Positions 47,604 to 55,949 of a DNA stretch of 64,000 nt are shown here, in pieces. Within the stretch, counting starts at the first letter, position 1. The number at the start of each line of letters is the position of its first letter. Source of the DNA: Brevundimonas mediterranea (GTDB lineage Bacteria > Pseudomonadota > Alphaproteobacteria > Caulobacterales > Caulobacteraceae). The notes under the pieces are model-generated. The model was not told the origin of the DNA. It did no database searches and saw only the letters and a program-made list of their open reading frames with translations. Both the position numbers and the translations under genes were made by a program. The stretch is taken from the NCBI RefSeq assembly GCF_014196125.1, contig NZ_JACIDA010000002.1:806001-870000 (forward strand), written 5' to 3'.

Positions 47604-47861
47604 CGGAGCACCGACACTCCTCGCCGCCGTAGCGGCGGCGGCAATCTGCGAGTCGAAGCGTGCGGACGTTTGGGTCGCCGCTCGCCGATACACGATCGTT
47701 CTGCGCACAGAGCAGGCCTGCTTCGTGCGTGATCTCTGCCGACAACCTCAACGCCTCGTCCTCGCGTTCCAAGCCGCGCCCGAGAGAGGGTTGCCTCCCG
47801 GAAATCTTTGATCGAGAGGATTGCCATGCTGAGGCCATGTCAAACGAGCCCTTGCCTGGCA

Positions 47862-47875
47862 TTGATTCACATCAA
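47862..47875 (+). promoter_or_regulatory. Perfect FNR box TTGATTCACATCAA
   Basis: Exact match to TTGAT-N4-ATCAA in the 357-base region between the divergent gnd and alcohol dehydrogenase genes, about 92 bases before the latter's ATG. It could control either or both. Confidence 0.82.
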
Positions 47876-47960
47876 CGCGCGCAACGGAGGGGCGATCTAG
47901 TTCCGCACTGGTCCGCTGGTTGAGCTACGCCAATCCGGATCCGGTGCGTGGAGCCTTCCC

Positions 47961-49034
47961 ATGAGCAAGATGCGGGCAGCCGTTTTCGTAGAGCCGGGTC
48001 GCGTCGTCCTTGAGGACAAGACGATCCCGGAGATTGGTCCGCTCGATGCGCTGATACGGATCACGACGACCACGATCTGCGGCACGGATGTGCACATCCT
48101 GAAGGGAGAGTACCCCGTGGCCCGGGGTCTCACCGTAGGACACGAGCCTGTCGGGGTTATCGAAAAGCTCGGACGGGAGGTGCGCGGGCTGAAGGAGGGG
48201 CAGCGGGTCATTTCGGGCGCGATCACCCCGAGCGGCTACAGCAACGCCTGCCTTTGCGGTCACCACTCCCAGGACGGCGCCGGCGCCGAGCATGGCTGGA
48301 AGCCGGCAGGCGGCTGGAAGCTCGGCAACACCATTGATGGTTGCCAGGCTGAATATGTCCTCATACCCGATGCGATGGTGAACCTGGCCGTGATCCCGAA
48401 AGGTCTCACCGACGAACAGGTTTTGATGTGCCCGGACATCATGTCGACCGGCTTCAGCGGCGCGCAAAGCGGGGAGGTCAGCATCGGCGACACGGTCGCC
48501 GTGATGGCCCAAGGTCCCATCGGCCTTTGCGCGACTGCCGGAGCCAGGCTTATGGGCGCGGCCGTCATTATCGTCGTCGACCGGATCGCTTCGAGACTCG
48601 AAGTCTCACGGAGACTGGGCGCCGATCATGTCATTGACGCAAGCAAAACCAACCCCGTCGAAGAGATCATGCGGATCACCCGCGGGCGCGGCGTCGATGT
48701 GGCGATCGAGGCTTTAGGGACCCAGGCGACGTTCGAGGCCGCCTTGCGGGTCCTGCGGCCGGGCGGTGTGCTGTCGAGCCTCGGCGTCTACTCGACCGAC
48801 CTCAAGATTCCCATGGATGCCTTCACCTCGGGGCTCGGCAACCACAAGATCATCACCACGCTATGTCCGGGCGGCAAGGAACGGATGCGCCGACTGCTGG
48901 CCGTCATCGAGTCCGGGCGGGTGGATCTGAGCGCCATGGTGACCCACCGCTTCAAGCTCGATGAGATTGAAGCGGCCTATGATCTATTCTCGCATCAGAG
49001 AGACGGCGTGCTAAAGGTCGCGATAACGCCCTAG
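47961..49034 (+). CDS. Zn-dependent alcohol dehydrogenase (MDR family)
   Basis: 357 residues. Zinc-type MDR signature GHEPVGVIEKLGREVRGLKE, catalytic Cys in TTTICGTDVHIL, and the nucleotide fold DTVAVMAQGPIGLCATAGAR. The usual four-cysteine structural zinc loop is replaced by a shorter ACLCGHHSQDGAGAEHGW stretch. Relatives act on isopropanol, butanediol or ethanol with NAD(P). A perfect FNR box upstream suggests use in anaerobic redox balancing, reoxidising NADH by reducing an aldehyde or ketone. Confidence 0.9.
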   Translation: MSKMRAAVFVEPGRVVLEDKTIPEIGPLDALIRITTTTICGTDVHILKGEYPVARGLTVGHEPVGVIEKLGREVRGLKEGQRVISGAITPSGYSNACLCGHHSQDGAGAEHGWKPAGGWKLGNTIDGCQAEYVLIPDAMVNLAVIPKGLTDEQVLMCPDIMSTGFSGAQSGEVSIGDTVAVMAQGPIGLCATAGARLMGAAVIIVVDRIASRLEVSRRLGADHVIDASKTNPVEEIMRITRGRGVDVAIEALGTQATFEAALRVLRPGGVLSSLGVYSTDLKIPMDAFTSGLGNHKIITTLCPGGKERMRRLLAVIESGRVDLSAMVTHRFKLDEIEAAYDLFSHQRDGVLKVAITP

Positions 49035-49076
49035 CGCCGTCTTCAGCGATACGACCAGGCTTACGGACCGCGCGAC

Positions 49077-49598
49077 ATGACCCTCCAAATCCGCCAGGAC
49101 GAGCTCTCCCTGGGACTGCTCGGCGTGCCCTATGCCGATCTTACTCCAGTGCAGAGAAGCGTCGTCGATCTGATGGTCACAGAAGCGCCATCGGGCGTCA
49201 GTCCGATTCTGGAGATCGACGATCGGACGTTCTGGGAACGGCTGGCGGACACCGTCGCCGATGTCGGGGGCTCGTGGACCTTCATCGGCGTGTTCAGCTG
49301 CGTCCTGCTCGGCTGGGCGGCTCTCAACCTCGTCCTCGCGCGCTTCACCGCGGCCTTCGATCCCTACCCCTTCATCTTCCTCAACCTGATGCTGTCGGCG
49401 GTGGCCGCGCTGCAGGCCCCGGTGATCATGATGAGCCAGAAGCGCCAGGCGGTCCGCGATCGTATCGCGGCAGAGCATGACTACACGGTCAATCTGCGCG
49501 CCGAGCTGGAGATCATGCGTCTGCACGACCGGCTCCAGCTCAGCCAGGGCCAGATGGAGCGCATCGAGGCCGCCTTGGCGGCGCTTGCAAGGCCCTGA
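49077..49598 (+). CDS. DUF1003 membrane protein
   Basis: 173 residues with two membrane spans (FIGVFSCVLLGWAALNLVLA and PFIFLNLMLSAVAALQAPVI) followed by MMSQKRQAVRDRIAAEHDY, the conserved DUF1003 block, and a coiled-coil-like tail. Function unknown. It follows the alcohol dehydrogenase by 42 bases and may share its FNR-controlled transcript. Confidence 0.88.
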   Translation: MTLQIRQDELSLGLLGVPYADLTPVQRSVVDLMVTEAPSGVSPILEIDDRTFWERLADTVADVGGSWTFIGVFSCVLLGWAALNLVLARFTAAFDPYPFIFLNLMLSAVAALQAPVIMMSQKRQAVRDRIAAEHDYTVNLRAELEIMRLHDRLQLSQGQMERIEAALAALARP

Positions 49599-49689
49599 AC
49601 CGTCTCGTCGTCAGCGCGCTTTCCTACTGCCCGGCCGGCCGAACCGCATGCGAGGACAAGGCCCCGTCGAGCAGCATGGCGGTCCACAG

Positions 49690-49850
49690 GTTGCAGGCCA
49701 CAGAATCCTCTGAGGACGCGTTGGTAGTAGTCTTCCAACGTCAGTCTAAAGTCCGGGTGGGCGCAGGTCGATGACGACGCGCGCCCACTGCATGGGCGAC
49801 AGGCCGCGAAGGTTGGCCAGGCCTGTTCGGTCAGGATAGCTGAGTGTGTG
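49690..49850 (-). pseudogene. Acetyl-CoA hydrolase/CoA-transferase remnant
   Basis: Joining frames on the minus strand gives SAILTEQ, GLANLRGLSPMQWARVVIDL and HPDFRLTLEDYYQRVLRGF. The TEQGxAxLRGLSxxxxA...HPDF pattern is the C-terminal signature of the acetyl-CoA hydrolase/CoA-transferase family. Two one-base shifts (near 49825 and 49762) and the loss of the remainder make it a dead remnant. The rest of the gap from 49599 to 50248 shows no gene. Confidence 0.5.
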
Positions 49851-50248
49851 GCCTGGGTCATGGATCCGGGTCATGGGCATGCTGGGCATCCTTGACGTGA
49901 CGGCCCTGCGTATTTCGGGCCTCATCGCGCGGCGGGCGTGTTGTATGCGATCAGCGTTGTTCCGGCCAACATCAAGCACGCCATGGATTCAGCGGCTGCC
50001 GCCAAAGCATGTCCGGGCTGGTGAATCACAGCCCCCGGCTGGTATTTCAGCCGTCGTTGCCCGGCGTCTCCATGGACTCCGACGTTACCGAATGGCCTTT
50101 CCGGAAGGGCGTTCGTCGCCCGATTAAAAGCGTCCATCGTCGCGTGACGCGGCTCTATCGTGCTTAAGCTGGAGATGCACGGCGACTGTAATGTCCAGGG
50201 AGTATGGGCGTCCTGATATCCGGGCATTGAGCCCAGAGGATAAGACCG

Positions 50249-50449
50249 ATGGCGACTGACTGTCACACGCAAGCGGCCGAAAGCCACGAGGCATCCGCGA
50301 AATGTCACCGGTCCGCCTCCGAGAACCACAAAAATGGTGAGCATGCCGCGTGTCACCAGCACTCGAGCCAGGCGCACGCGCTTTCCGCGGCGGCGCATCG
50401 GTTGTCTACCGAAGCGCATGAAGAGAGCACCGCGCAAATCCAAAAGTGA
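50249..50449 (+). CDS. Small helical His/Cys/Ala-rich protein
   Basis: 66 residues with AGAGG upstream. Repeating HExxAxCH-like blocks (AAESHEASAKCHRSASENHK, EHAACHQHSSQAHALSAAAH, TEAHEESTAQ) predict one or two long helices with histidines and cysteines on repeated faces. It resembles small proteins with repeated AAxHHE units seen in other bacteria. Metal binding or cytosolic buffering is possible but unproven. Confidence 0.6.
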   Translation: MATDCHTQAAESHEASAKCHRSASENHKNGEHAACHQHSSQAHALSAAAHRLSTEAHEESTAQIQK

Positions 50450-50653
50450 AGTCCAGGTCTGGATCAACGGCTGCTCTGTGCTTGCAGATCCCCCTACCCC
50501 ATAGGCCACGCAAAGCTGAGCAGATGGCGCTGCTGATGCGAAAGCCGATGCGGTCACCTGGGTAGGGGCTATCTGAAATGCCCCTTGCAGGCGACGTCTT
50601 CAGGTCGGCGCGGCAACGACCCCGCTGCGGGCGGTTTGCGCAGGGAGTCCTTT

Positions 50654-51523
50654 ATGTCCTTCAAATGTATGCTGGTCCACGTCGAAGGTCGGCCTTTGCC
50701 GGATCCACGACTGGCGCTGGCTGTCGATCTCGCCAATCAGTTCGGCGCCAGGCTGCTCGGCGTCGGCGCCGAACTCTACGAGAGTTCCTATTATGGCGGT
50801 GATGGCTACGGCGGCGACAGATATGGCGGCGAGGGTTTCGGCTACGGGGGAGACGACCTGACCGAGGCGAAACTAAAAGCTGTAGAGGCCGGCCTGAAGC
50901 GTGCAGAGGAGAAATTCAGGCACGCGGCCCTGCAGGTACAGGCGGGATCGGAATGGCGGGCAAGGGTGGAGTTCCCGTTGGCCACAATTTCCGCGGAAGC
51001 TCGTTCAGCCGATCTCCTCATCACCAGCCGCAGCGAGCGACGCGGGGCGTCGGAATACGACGTTGCCCACCCCGGCGCTTTGATAATGCAGACCGGCCGC
51101 CCCGTGTTGGTGACACCTCCCGGCGCGCCCGAGCTTAAAGTCAGAAGCGTGGTGGTGGCATGGAAGGACACGCGAGAGGCGCGGCGCGCCCTCGTGGATG
51201 CCTTGCCCTTCTTGCAGCGAGCTGAAACCGTCCTGGTGGCGGAAATCTGCGACAACAAGAGCGCGGAGCCGGCGACGATGGATCGCTTGACTGATGTAGC
51301 CAGCTATTTGCTTGATCATGGCGTGCAGGCAACCGTCGATGCGGCCATTGGAGAAAGGGACGCTGGCGCCGCCGACCAGTTTCTGGATCTTGCTGAACGA
51401 CAGAAGGCGGACCTCATTGTCGCCGGCGCCTTTGGCCACAGCCGTCTCCAGCAATGGGTGTTCGGCGGGTTCACGCGAACCTTGCTTGCGCAAACCACCC
51501 GTGCGGTACTTTTGAGTCATTGA
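50654..51523 (+). CDS. Universal stress protein, two tandem Usp domains
   Basis: About 289 residues, AGGGAG six bases before ATG 50654. The first Usp-like domain (MSFKCMLVHVEGRPLPDPRL) is interrupted by a Gly/Tyr/Asp-rich insertion around residues 48-70 (ESSYYGGDGYGGDRYGG then EGFGYGGDD). The second domain ends with ADLIVAGAFGHSRLQQWVFG and GFTRTLLAQTTRAVLLSH, the G-x2-G-x9-G-S/T type ATP-binding tail. Tandem Usp proteins are typical of hypoxia and stress regulons. Confidence 0.9.
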   Translation: MSFKCMLVHVEGRPLPDPRLALAVDLANQFGARLLGVGAELYESSYYGGDGYGGDRYGGEGFGYGGDDLTEAKLKAVEAGLKRAEEKFRHAALQVQAGSEWRARVEFPLATISAEARSADLLITSRSERRGASEYDVAHPGALIMQTGRPVLVTPPGAPELKVRSVVVAWKDTREARRALVDALPFLQRAETVLVAEICDNKSAEPATMDRLTDVASYLLDHGVQATVDAAIGERDAGAADQFLDLAERQKADLIVAGAFGHSRLQQWVFGGFTRTLLAQTTRAVLLSH

Positions 51524-51619
51524 CACTGATCGGCCGTGGCGGCGCACCCCTGGCTCGGCGGCGACGCCGCTTGGGGTCGGTCAGGACCAAAAAACTTCGT
51601 GCCGCTTGGTCAATTCTGC

Positions 51620-52537
51620 TTAGTCCGCCTCGCGACGTCGGCGCCGGACCGGGCCATCCGACTCCAGGGTCTGCAGCGCCGCCGCTACAAGCGGCGCGAG
51701 CCTGATGGCATTGCTGGCATGCAGGACGCTGTCGCTTGACACGACCCTTTCGGAGACGCGGGAGAGCTCTGCGAAGGCCTCCCCCGCAAAGATACCGTGA
51801 ACGACGACGCAGACGGGCGGCGGCAGGCCTCGTTGTTGCAGTTGGCGAGCGGCCTCGATGAGTGTTCGTCCGGAGGACGCAATGTCGTCGAGCAGGACCG
51901 GGCGGCGGTCTGGCCACGGCGTGAGGTCCGGAAACTCGATCTCGACCTCGCGATCCCCGCGCCGGATTTTGCTCAGCACGACATGGGGCGCACCGACTGC
52001 TGCGGCGACCGCCTGGACCCACTGCTCGCTTTCCTCATCGGGACCGATGATCAACGGGTGAGGAACTTCGGCGGCGATCCATTCGGCCAGCGCGGGCGCG
52101 GCATGCAGCGTGCGGGTGGGAATGGCGTACAGGGCGGTCAGTGCCGGATAGCGGTGCAGATGCGGGTCGACCGTGACGAGGCGGTCAAAGCTGCTTGAGA
52201 TGAGCCGGGCGAACGGACGCGAGGTTACGGCCTCGCCGGTCGCGAAGCGCCGGTCCTGACGCATGTAGGCCAGATAGGGCGCGACCAGATTCACCTCCGC
52301 CGCGCCGAGATCCCGGGCTGCGTCGGCTGCAAAGATCAAGCTCAGGAACCCCGGATCCGGACGGGCCAGACTACAGACCACATCGACGGGGCGTCCGACT
52401 ACGTCGGACAAAAGCCGGACATAGCTCTCGCCGTCCGGAAAATGGCGGGTTTCTAGCCGTCCGAGCTCAAATCCACCCGCCTTGGCCAGCTGCTCGCCGA
52501 AGGCCTCATTCCCCGGCATGGGCAGGATCAATCGCAT
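51620..52537 (-). CDS. prs: Ribose-phosphate pyrophosphokinase (PRPP synthetase)
   Basis: About 305 residues from MRLILPMPGNEAFGEQLAKA. Interconverts ribose 5-phosphate + ATP and PRPP + AMP. Motifs: HFPDGESYVR, the ATP/Mg site VDPHLHRYPAL, the flexible loop KIRRGDREVEIEF and the PRPP loop VLLDDIASSGRTLIEAA. The SSGRT loop and short length fit the class found in archaea and accessory bacterial clusters rather than the housekeeping Prs. It may therefore work in catabolic nucleotide turnover here. Confidence 0.9.
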   Translation of the reverse strand: MRLILPMPGNEAFGEQLAKAGGFELGRLETRHFPDGESYVRLLSDVVGRPVDVVCSLARPDPGFLSLIFAADAARDLGAAEVNLVAPYLAYMRQDRRFATGEAVTSRPFARLISSSFDRLVTVDPHLHRYPALTALYAIPTRTLHAAPALAEWIAAEVPHPLIIGPDEESEQWVQAVAAAVGAPHVVLSKIRRGDREVEIEFPDLTPWPDRRPVLLDDIASSGRTLIEAARQLQQRGLPPPVCVVVHGIFAGEAFAELSRVSERVVSSDSVLHASNAIRLAPLVAAALQTLESDGPVRRRRREAD

Positions 52538-52855
52538 GTGGACTCCCGAAAACAGAATTGAAGACCTTAGCCCATCGCCGCCGCCGGGGAACTTGCGCCC
52601 TTGCCGCGTCATCACGGGACGCTAGCTCAGACGCGGCAGCCGGGTCGCCCTTACAATGGGTGCGCTTGCCTTGGGACCGCAGTTCGCGACCTTCCCGGCC
52701 GGGCGCGCCGACCGGTTGTCTCAGGTATCGCCGACCCGAACCCGGTCGTGGTCACCACTGACGCCGGAACAGAAGCCAGCCTCCGAGGAACATGGCGCCG
52801 CTGATCCCGCCAGGGCCAAGGCGTAAGATCAGAGCTCGGCCAGGCCGGCTCCCTT
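52538..52855. other. Intergenic stretch upstream of prs
   Basis: About 320 bases between the prs start and the lipoprotein remnant. On the minus strand around 52755-52830 a short hydrophobic piece (GGISGAMFLGGWLLFRRQW) ends in a stop and could be the tail of a lost membrane protein gene. Otherwise nothing recognisable. Confidence 0.3.
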
Positions 52856-52939
52856 GAGAAAAAGGCCGGATCCCATGTCGCGCGCCCCGGTCGGCGCGAC
52901 GATCCGGTCAGGGCCGTCTCCGCCTATGAACAGCCGTGA
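52856..52939 (+). pseudogene. Internally deleted copy of the 42933 lipoprotein gene
   Basis: GAAAAAGGCCGGA and an ATG, as before the intact gene, are followed directly by the last codons of that gene in another frame: GRRDDPVRAVSAYEQP and stop, against GRRDEPVRAVFTYERS in the intact copy. The middle of the gene is gone. The remnant lies next to the intact prs gene, the mirror image of the 42.7 kb locus. Confidence 0.65.
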
Positions 52940-54282
52940 CAGGCCGTGCCGGGCGACGGTGTGGCGGCGCCCGTGCACGGATCAATGTTCGCAACGGCTG
53001 CCGGCAGAACGAGGACCGGCGCGAACCCGCCGCCCGGCGTGCGCATGTTGGTGGTCTGCCCCTGGTAGAGCCGGGCGGCCGCGAGCAGCATCCTTCCTCC
53101 GTAGGTGTAGAGGCGCACATCGACCTTCAGACTGACCGGCTCGGCAGCGGGCGGAATGCGTCGTTCTCCCGGAGCGGCATAGGTCTGGGCGACGTAGGTG
53201 GAGTTCTTGATCTCTTCCCAGACCCGCCGGGTGAGTTTGGCGCCGCGGTAGGTCGCCTTGCTGGCGTGGCCCCGGGCCGGCTTGAAGAACCAGTTGCGCC
53301 GGTCCGCCCAAAGCTCGGCGGCGTTTTCCGGCCCTACGAGGACGGTCCGGGGAACGGCCGCCGCAAGGACCGCGGCCTGCTCCGCCGCCAGTCCCCAGCT
53401 GCGGAGTCTGTCCGGGTCGGACAGCAGGGTGAGGTTCTGCTTGTCTGCGAGGCGGCTATAGATGTGCGGGTTGGGCGTGACCACCACAAGGCCTCGCTCA
53501 TAGGCCTGCCTGAGGACCGCGTGGGTCGGCTGCTCCAGCAGGAAATCGACGAGGCGATTGTAGACGATGTCCACCCGGACGCCGCCGAGCATCAGCGCAT
53601 CACCTACGATCGTCAGATCGCGAGGGTCCGCGACCAGGGCTTCAAGGCCGGCCGCCCGAAGCTGAGCCTGAGCGAGCCTGAACTCCGGGTACAGCGGCTG
53701 CGCCTGCGGATCATCATCGAGGATGGCCACCGTTGCGGGCGTCCCTTTCCCGTTTTGCAGTCGCCACTCTTTACGGAACATCTCGCCGACCTGCTGCTGG
53801 AACGCAGCGGGTCCGGGCGTTTCGACACCGGCGACGACGCCGGCGCAACAGATCTGCTGCGAGCGGGCGAGAACCGCGTTCAGGAAGGCGCCTCCGGCGT
53901 TGGTGTTGATCTCGATGAGCTTGGGGCCGGACGGCGTGACGTGGAAGTCATACCCCATGAAGACACCATGAGGACCGGGATCCCGACGTGCGAGCGGGGG
54001 CGTCCATGCAGCCGCCGCTTCGCGATAGCCGGGTAGCATTACCGCCGTTTCCGCGGCCGCGACCACGGCCATCATCCGGTCGAGCGTCTCCGCGGGCAGG
54101 AAGACGGGGGACCGCGCGAACAGCCAGGGGTGGGTTTCCGCCAGGTCCGCGGCAAATCCGGGGATCCCCGTCTCACGATCAAGCGCGGCCGCGAGGGCCG
54201 TCTGATCCACCCCCACGCAGAAGCAGCCGCCGTTCAGCTGGTCTGCGCGGACGGAGCCGGCCGAGGGCGACAGGTCGGTCAT
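52924..54282 (-). CDS. ATP-grasp-like protein of unknown function
   Basis: About 452 residues from MTDLSPSAGSVRADQLNGG (AAGGAGG eleven bases upstream). Segments suggest an ATP-grasp fold: GYDFHVTPSGPKLIEINTNA, VDIVYNRLVDFLLEQPTHAV, WFFKPARGHASKATYRGAKL and LKVDVRLYTYGGRMLLAAAR with YQGQTTNMRTPGGGF. These resemble nucleotide- and metal-binding elements of carboxylate-amine ligases, but I do not recognise the family. It follows acetate kinase on the same strand by 50 bases, so it is probably part of the acetyl-phosphate/ATP operon. Confidence 0.6.
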   Translation of the reverse strand: MTDLSPSAGSVRADQLNGGCFCVGVDQTALAAALDRETGIPGFAADLAETHPWLFARSPVFLPAETLDRMMAVVAAAETAVMLPGYREAAAAWTPPLARRDPGPHGVFMGYDFHVTPSGPKLIEINTNAGGAFLNAVLARSQQICCAGVVAGVETPGPAAFQQQVGEMFRKEWRLQNGKGTPATVAILDDDPQAQPLYPEFRLAQAQLRAAGLEALVADPRDLTIVGDALMLGGVRVDIVYNRLVDFLLEQPTHAVLRQAYERGLVVVTPNPHIYSRLADKQNLTLLSDPDRLRSWGLAAEQAAVLAAAVPRTVLVGPENAAELWADRRNWFFKPARGHASKATYRGAKLTRRVWEEIKNSTYVAQTYAAPGERRIPPAAEPVSLKVDVRLYTYGGRMLLAAARLYQGQTTNMRTPGGGFAPVLVLPAAVANIDPCTGAATPSPGTACHGCS

Positions 54283-54331
54283 CAATGAACGGGCCTCCTT
54301 GTGGTGGCGAACCGGCGTGAACTGCGCCGAG

Positions 54332-55501
54332 TCACCGGTCAAGGCCAAGCAGCCGGGACACGTGGCGCGCGATCACGCGTTCTTCGTCCGTGCGGATCAT
54401 CCAGACGGTGACGGGAGCGCCGACCGCGCTCAGGCGTCCAGTACCGCGACGATTGGCGGCCGGGTCGAGTTCGACCCCCAACCAGGCGAGCCGTGCGCAG
54501 ATCTCCGCCCGGATCCGCGGCGAATTCTCGCCGATGCCCGCGGTGAAGACCAGACCGTCGAGACCCTCCAGGCTCCCCGCCAGGGCCGCGACCTCGCGCG
54601 CCGCCCGATAGACGAACAGATCGACCGCCTCCCGCGCGGCCGGGCTGTCGCTTTCCAGCAAAACCCGCATGTCGCCACTGAGACCCGAGACGCCCAGCAG
54701 GCCGGAGCGCCGATAGAGCAGATCGACCAATCCGGCGGCGTCGAGGCCCCCGGCTTGCTGCAGATAGAGCACCACCCCAGGGTCCAGGCTCCCACAGCGC
54801 GTGCCCATGACCAGGCCGTCGAGCGGCGTGGCGCCCATGGTGGTGTCGATGCTCCGGCCGTTCCTCAGCGCGCAAAGGCTCGCGCCCGAACCCAGATGGG
54901 CCGCAACCACGCGTCCCTCAGCCATCGACGGATCGAGCATCGCAAGCTGTCCGGCCACAGACTCGTAGGACAGGCCGTGGAAGCCGTAGCGGCGAAGCCC
55001 TCTGGCTTCCCAGAGCCGGGGCAGACCCAGCCGATCCGCCACCGGTTCGTGACCGCCATGGAAGGCGGTATCGAACGTCAGGACCTGAGGCAGATCGGGA
55101 CACGCCTTGCGGAGCGCCCGGACCCCCGCAAGTCCTTGCTGCTGGTGCAGGGGCGCAAGCGGGGCAAGGGCCTCAAGGCTCTCGAGAACCGGTTCGGAGG
55201 CGGCGACCGCCTGGCTGAAGTCGGGGCCGCCGTGGACCACGCGATGTCCGACCGCGGCCACGGGTCCGGCCAGTCGCGCCTCCACCCAACGCAACAGATC
55301 TGACGTCGCGTCGTCGCCCCCGGCGACCCAGGGCGTTTCGGACAGGACGCCGCCGGCGGCGTCCTGGCTCACGAGCCGTCGACCCGCGCCGTTAGATTCG
55401 ATCCGGCCCCGCAACACCGGTGCAAGGTGTCCCCGGGCGGCTTCGAACACGCCGAACTTGACCGTGGAGGAGCCGACGTTGAGGGCGAGGACAGGCGGCA
55501 T
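54332..55501 (-). CDS. ackA: Acetate kinase
   Basis: About 389 residues. Transfers phosphate from acetyl phosphate to ADP, giving ATP and acetate. Motifs: LALNVGSSTVKFGVF, GHRVVHGG, LTFDTAFHGG, AAHLGSGASLCALRNGRSID and MGTRCGSLDPGVV, and FTAGIGENSPRIRAEI near the end. The start is either ATG 55501, which begins at the conserved strand, or GTG 55546. Intact counterpart of the broken gene at 19542. It would use acetyl phosphate made by the phosphoketolase encoded 5 kb away. Confidence 0.93.
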   Translation of the reverse strand: MPPVLALNVGSSTVKFGVFEAARGHLAPVLRGRIESNGAGRRLVSQDAAGGVLSETPWVAGGDDATSDLLRWVEARLAGPVAAVGHRVVHGGPDFSQAVAASEPVLESLEALAPLAPLHQQQGLAGVRALRKACPDLPQVLTFDTAFHGGHEPVADRLGLPRLWEARGLRRYGFHGLSYESVAGQLAMLDPSMAEGRVVAAHLGSGASLCALRNGRSIDTTMGATPLDGLVMGTRCGSLDPGVVLYLQQAGGLDAAGLVDLLYRRSGLLGVSGLSGDMRVLLESDSPAAREAVDLFVYRAAREVAALAGSLEGLDGLVFTAGIGENSPRIRAEICARLAWLGVELDPAANRRGTGRLSAVGAPVTVWMIRTDEERVIARHVSRLLGLDR

Positions 55502-55698
55502 CCTGGCGTTGACCTCGGGCTGGCGCACGCCGGGCGTGCTGTTCACGTCCTGACGCAGCCAATCCTCGCCCGTTACAGACCCGACCGCGCCGGCCGCCTC
55601 GCCGCCCTCACCCTCGATCCGGGCGCGGCGTAATACTTTGCCGCCGGCGGCGTCTGACAGGCAGCGATGTTCAGTCTCTCCCGAAAGGATTCAGCCCC

Positions 55699-55938
55699 AT
55701 GGCTTCGAACCGACCAGGACGCATCCTGAATCTCCTCACCTTCGCAGCCTTCGGCGCAGGGTTGGCCTATCTGCTCATCGGGGAGCATCGTGTTCATCTC
55801 CTCGGCTGGCTGCCGTTCCTCCTGATCCTGCTCTGCCCGCTGCTGCACATGACCATGCACGGCGGTCATGGGCGCGGGCATCGTCAGGGACCGCCGGGCC
55901 CTTCGGCCGCCGATTCCTCCCGTCCGCACCAATCCTGA
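55699..55938 (+). CDS. DUF2933-like small His-rich membrane protein (copy C)
   Basis: 79 residues: two hydrophobic segments (LLTFAAFGAGLAYLLIGEHR, LGWLPFLLILLCPLLHMTMH) followed by GGHGRGHRQG. The double span plus the LLCPLLHMxMH-His cluster is the classic DUF2933 layout, often next to an ICMT-type methyltransferase, as here (11 bases downstream). Suggested role in copper or metal handling is from context. Confidence 0.8.
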   Translation: MASNRPGRILNLLTFAAFGAGLAYLLIGEHRVHLLGWLPFLLILLCPLLHMTMHGGHGRGHRQGPPGPSAADSSRPHQS

Positions 55939-55949
55939 GCGAGGTTCCC

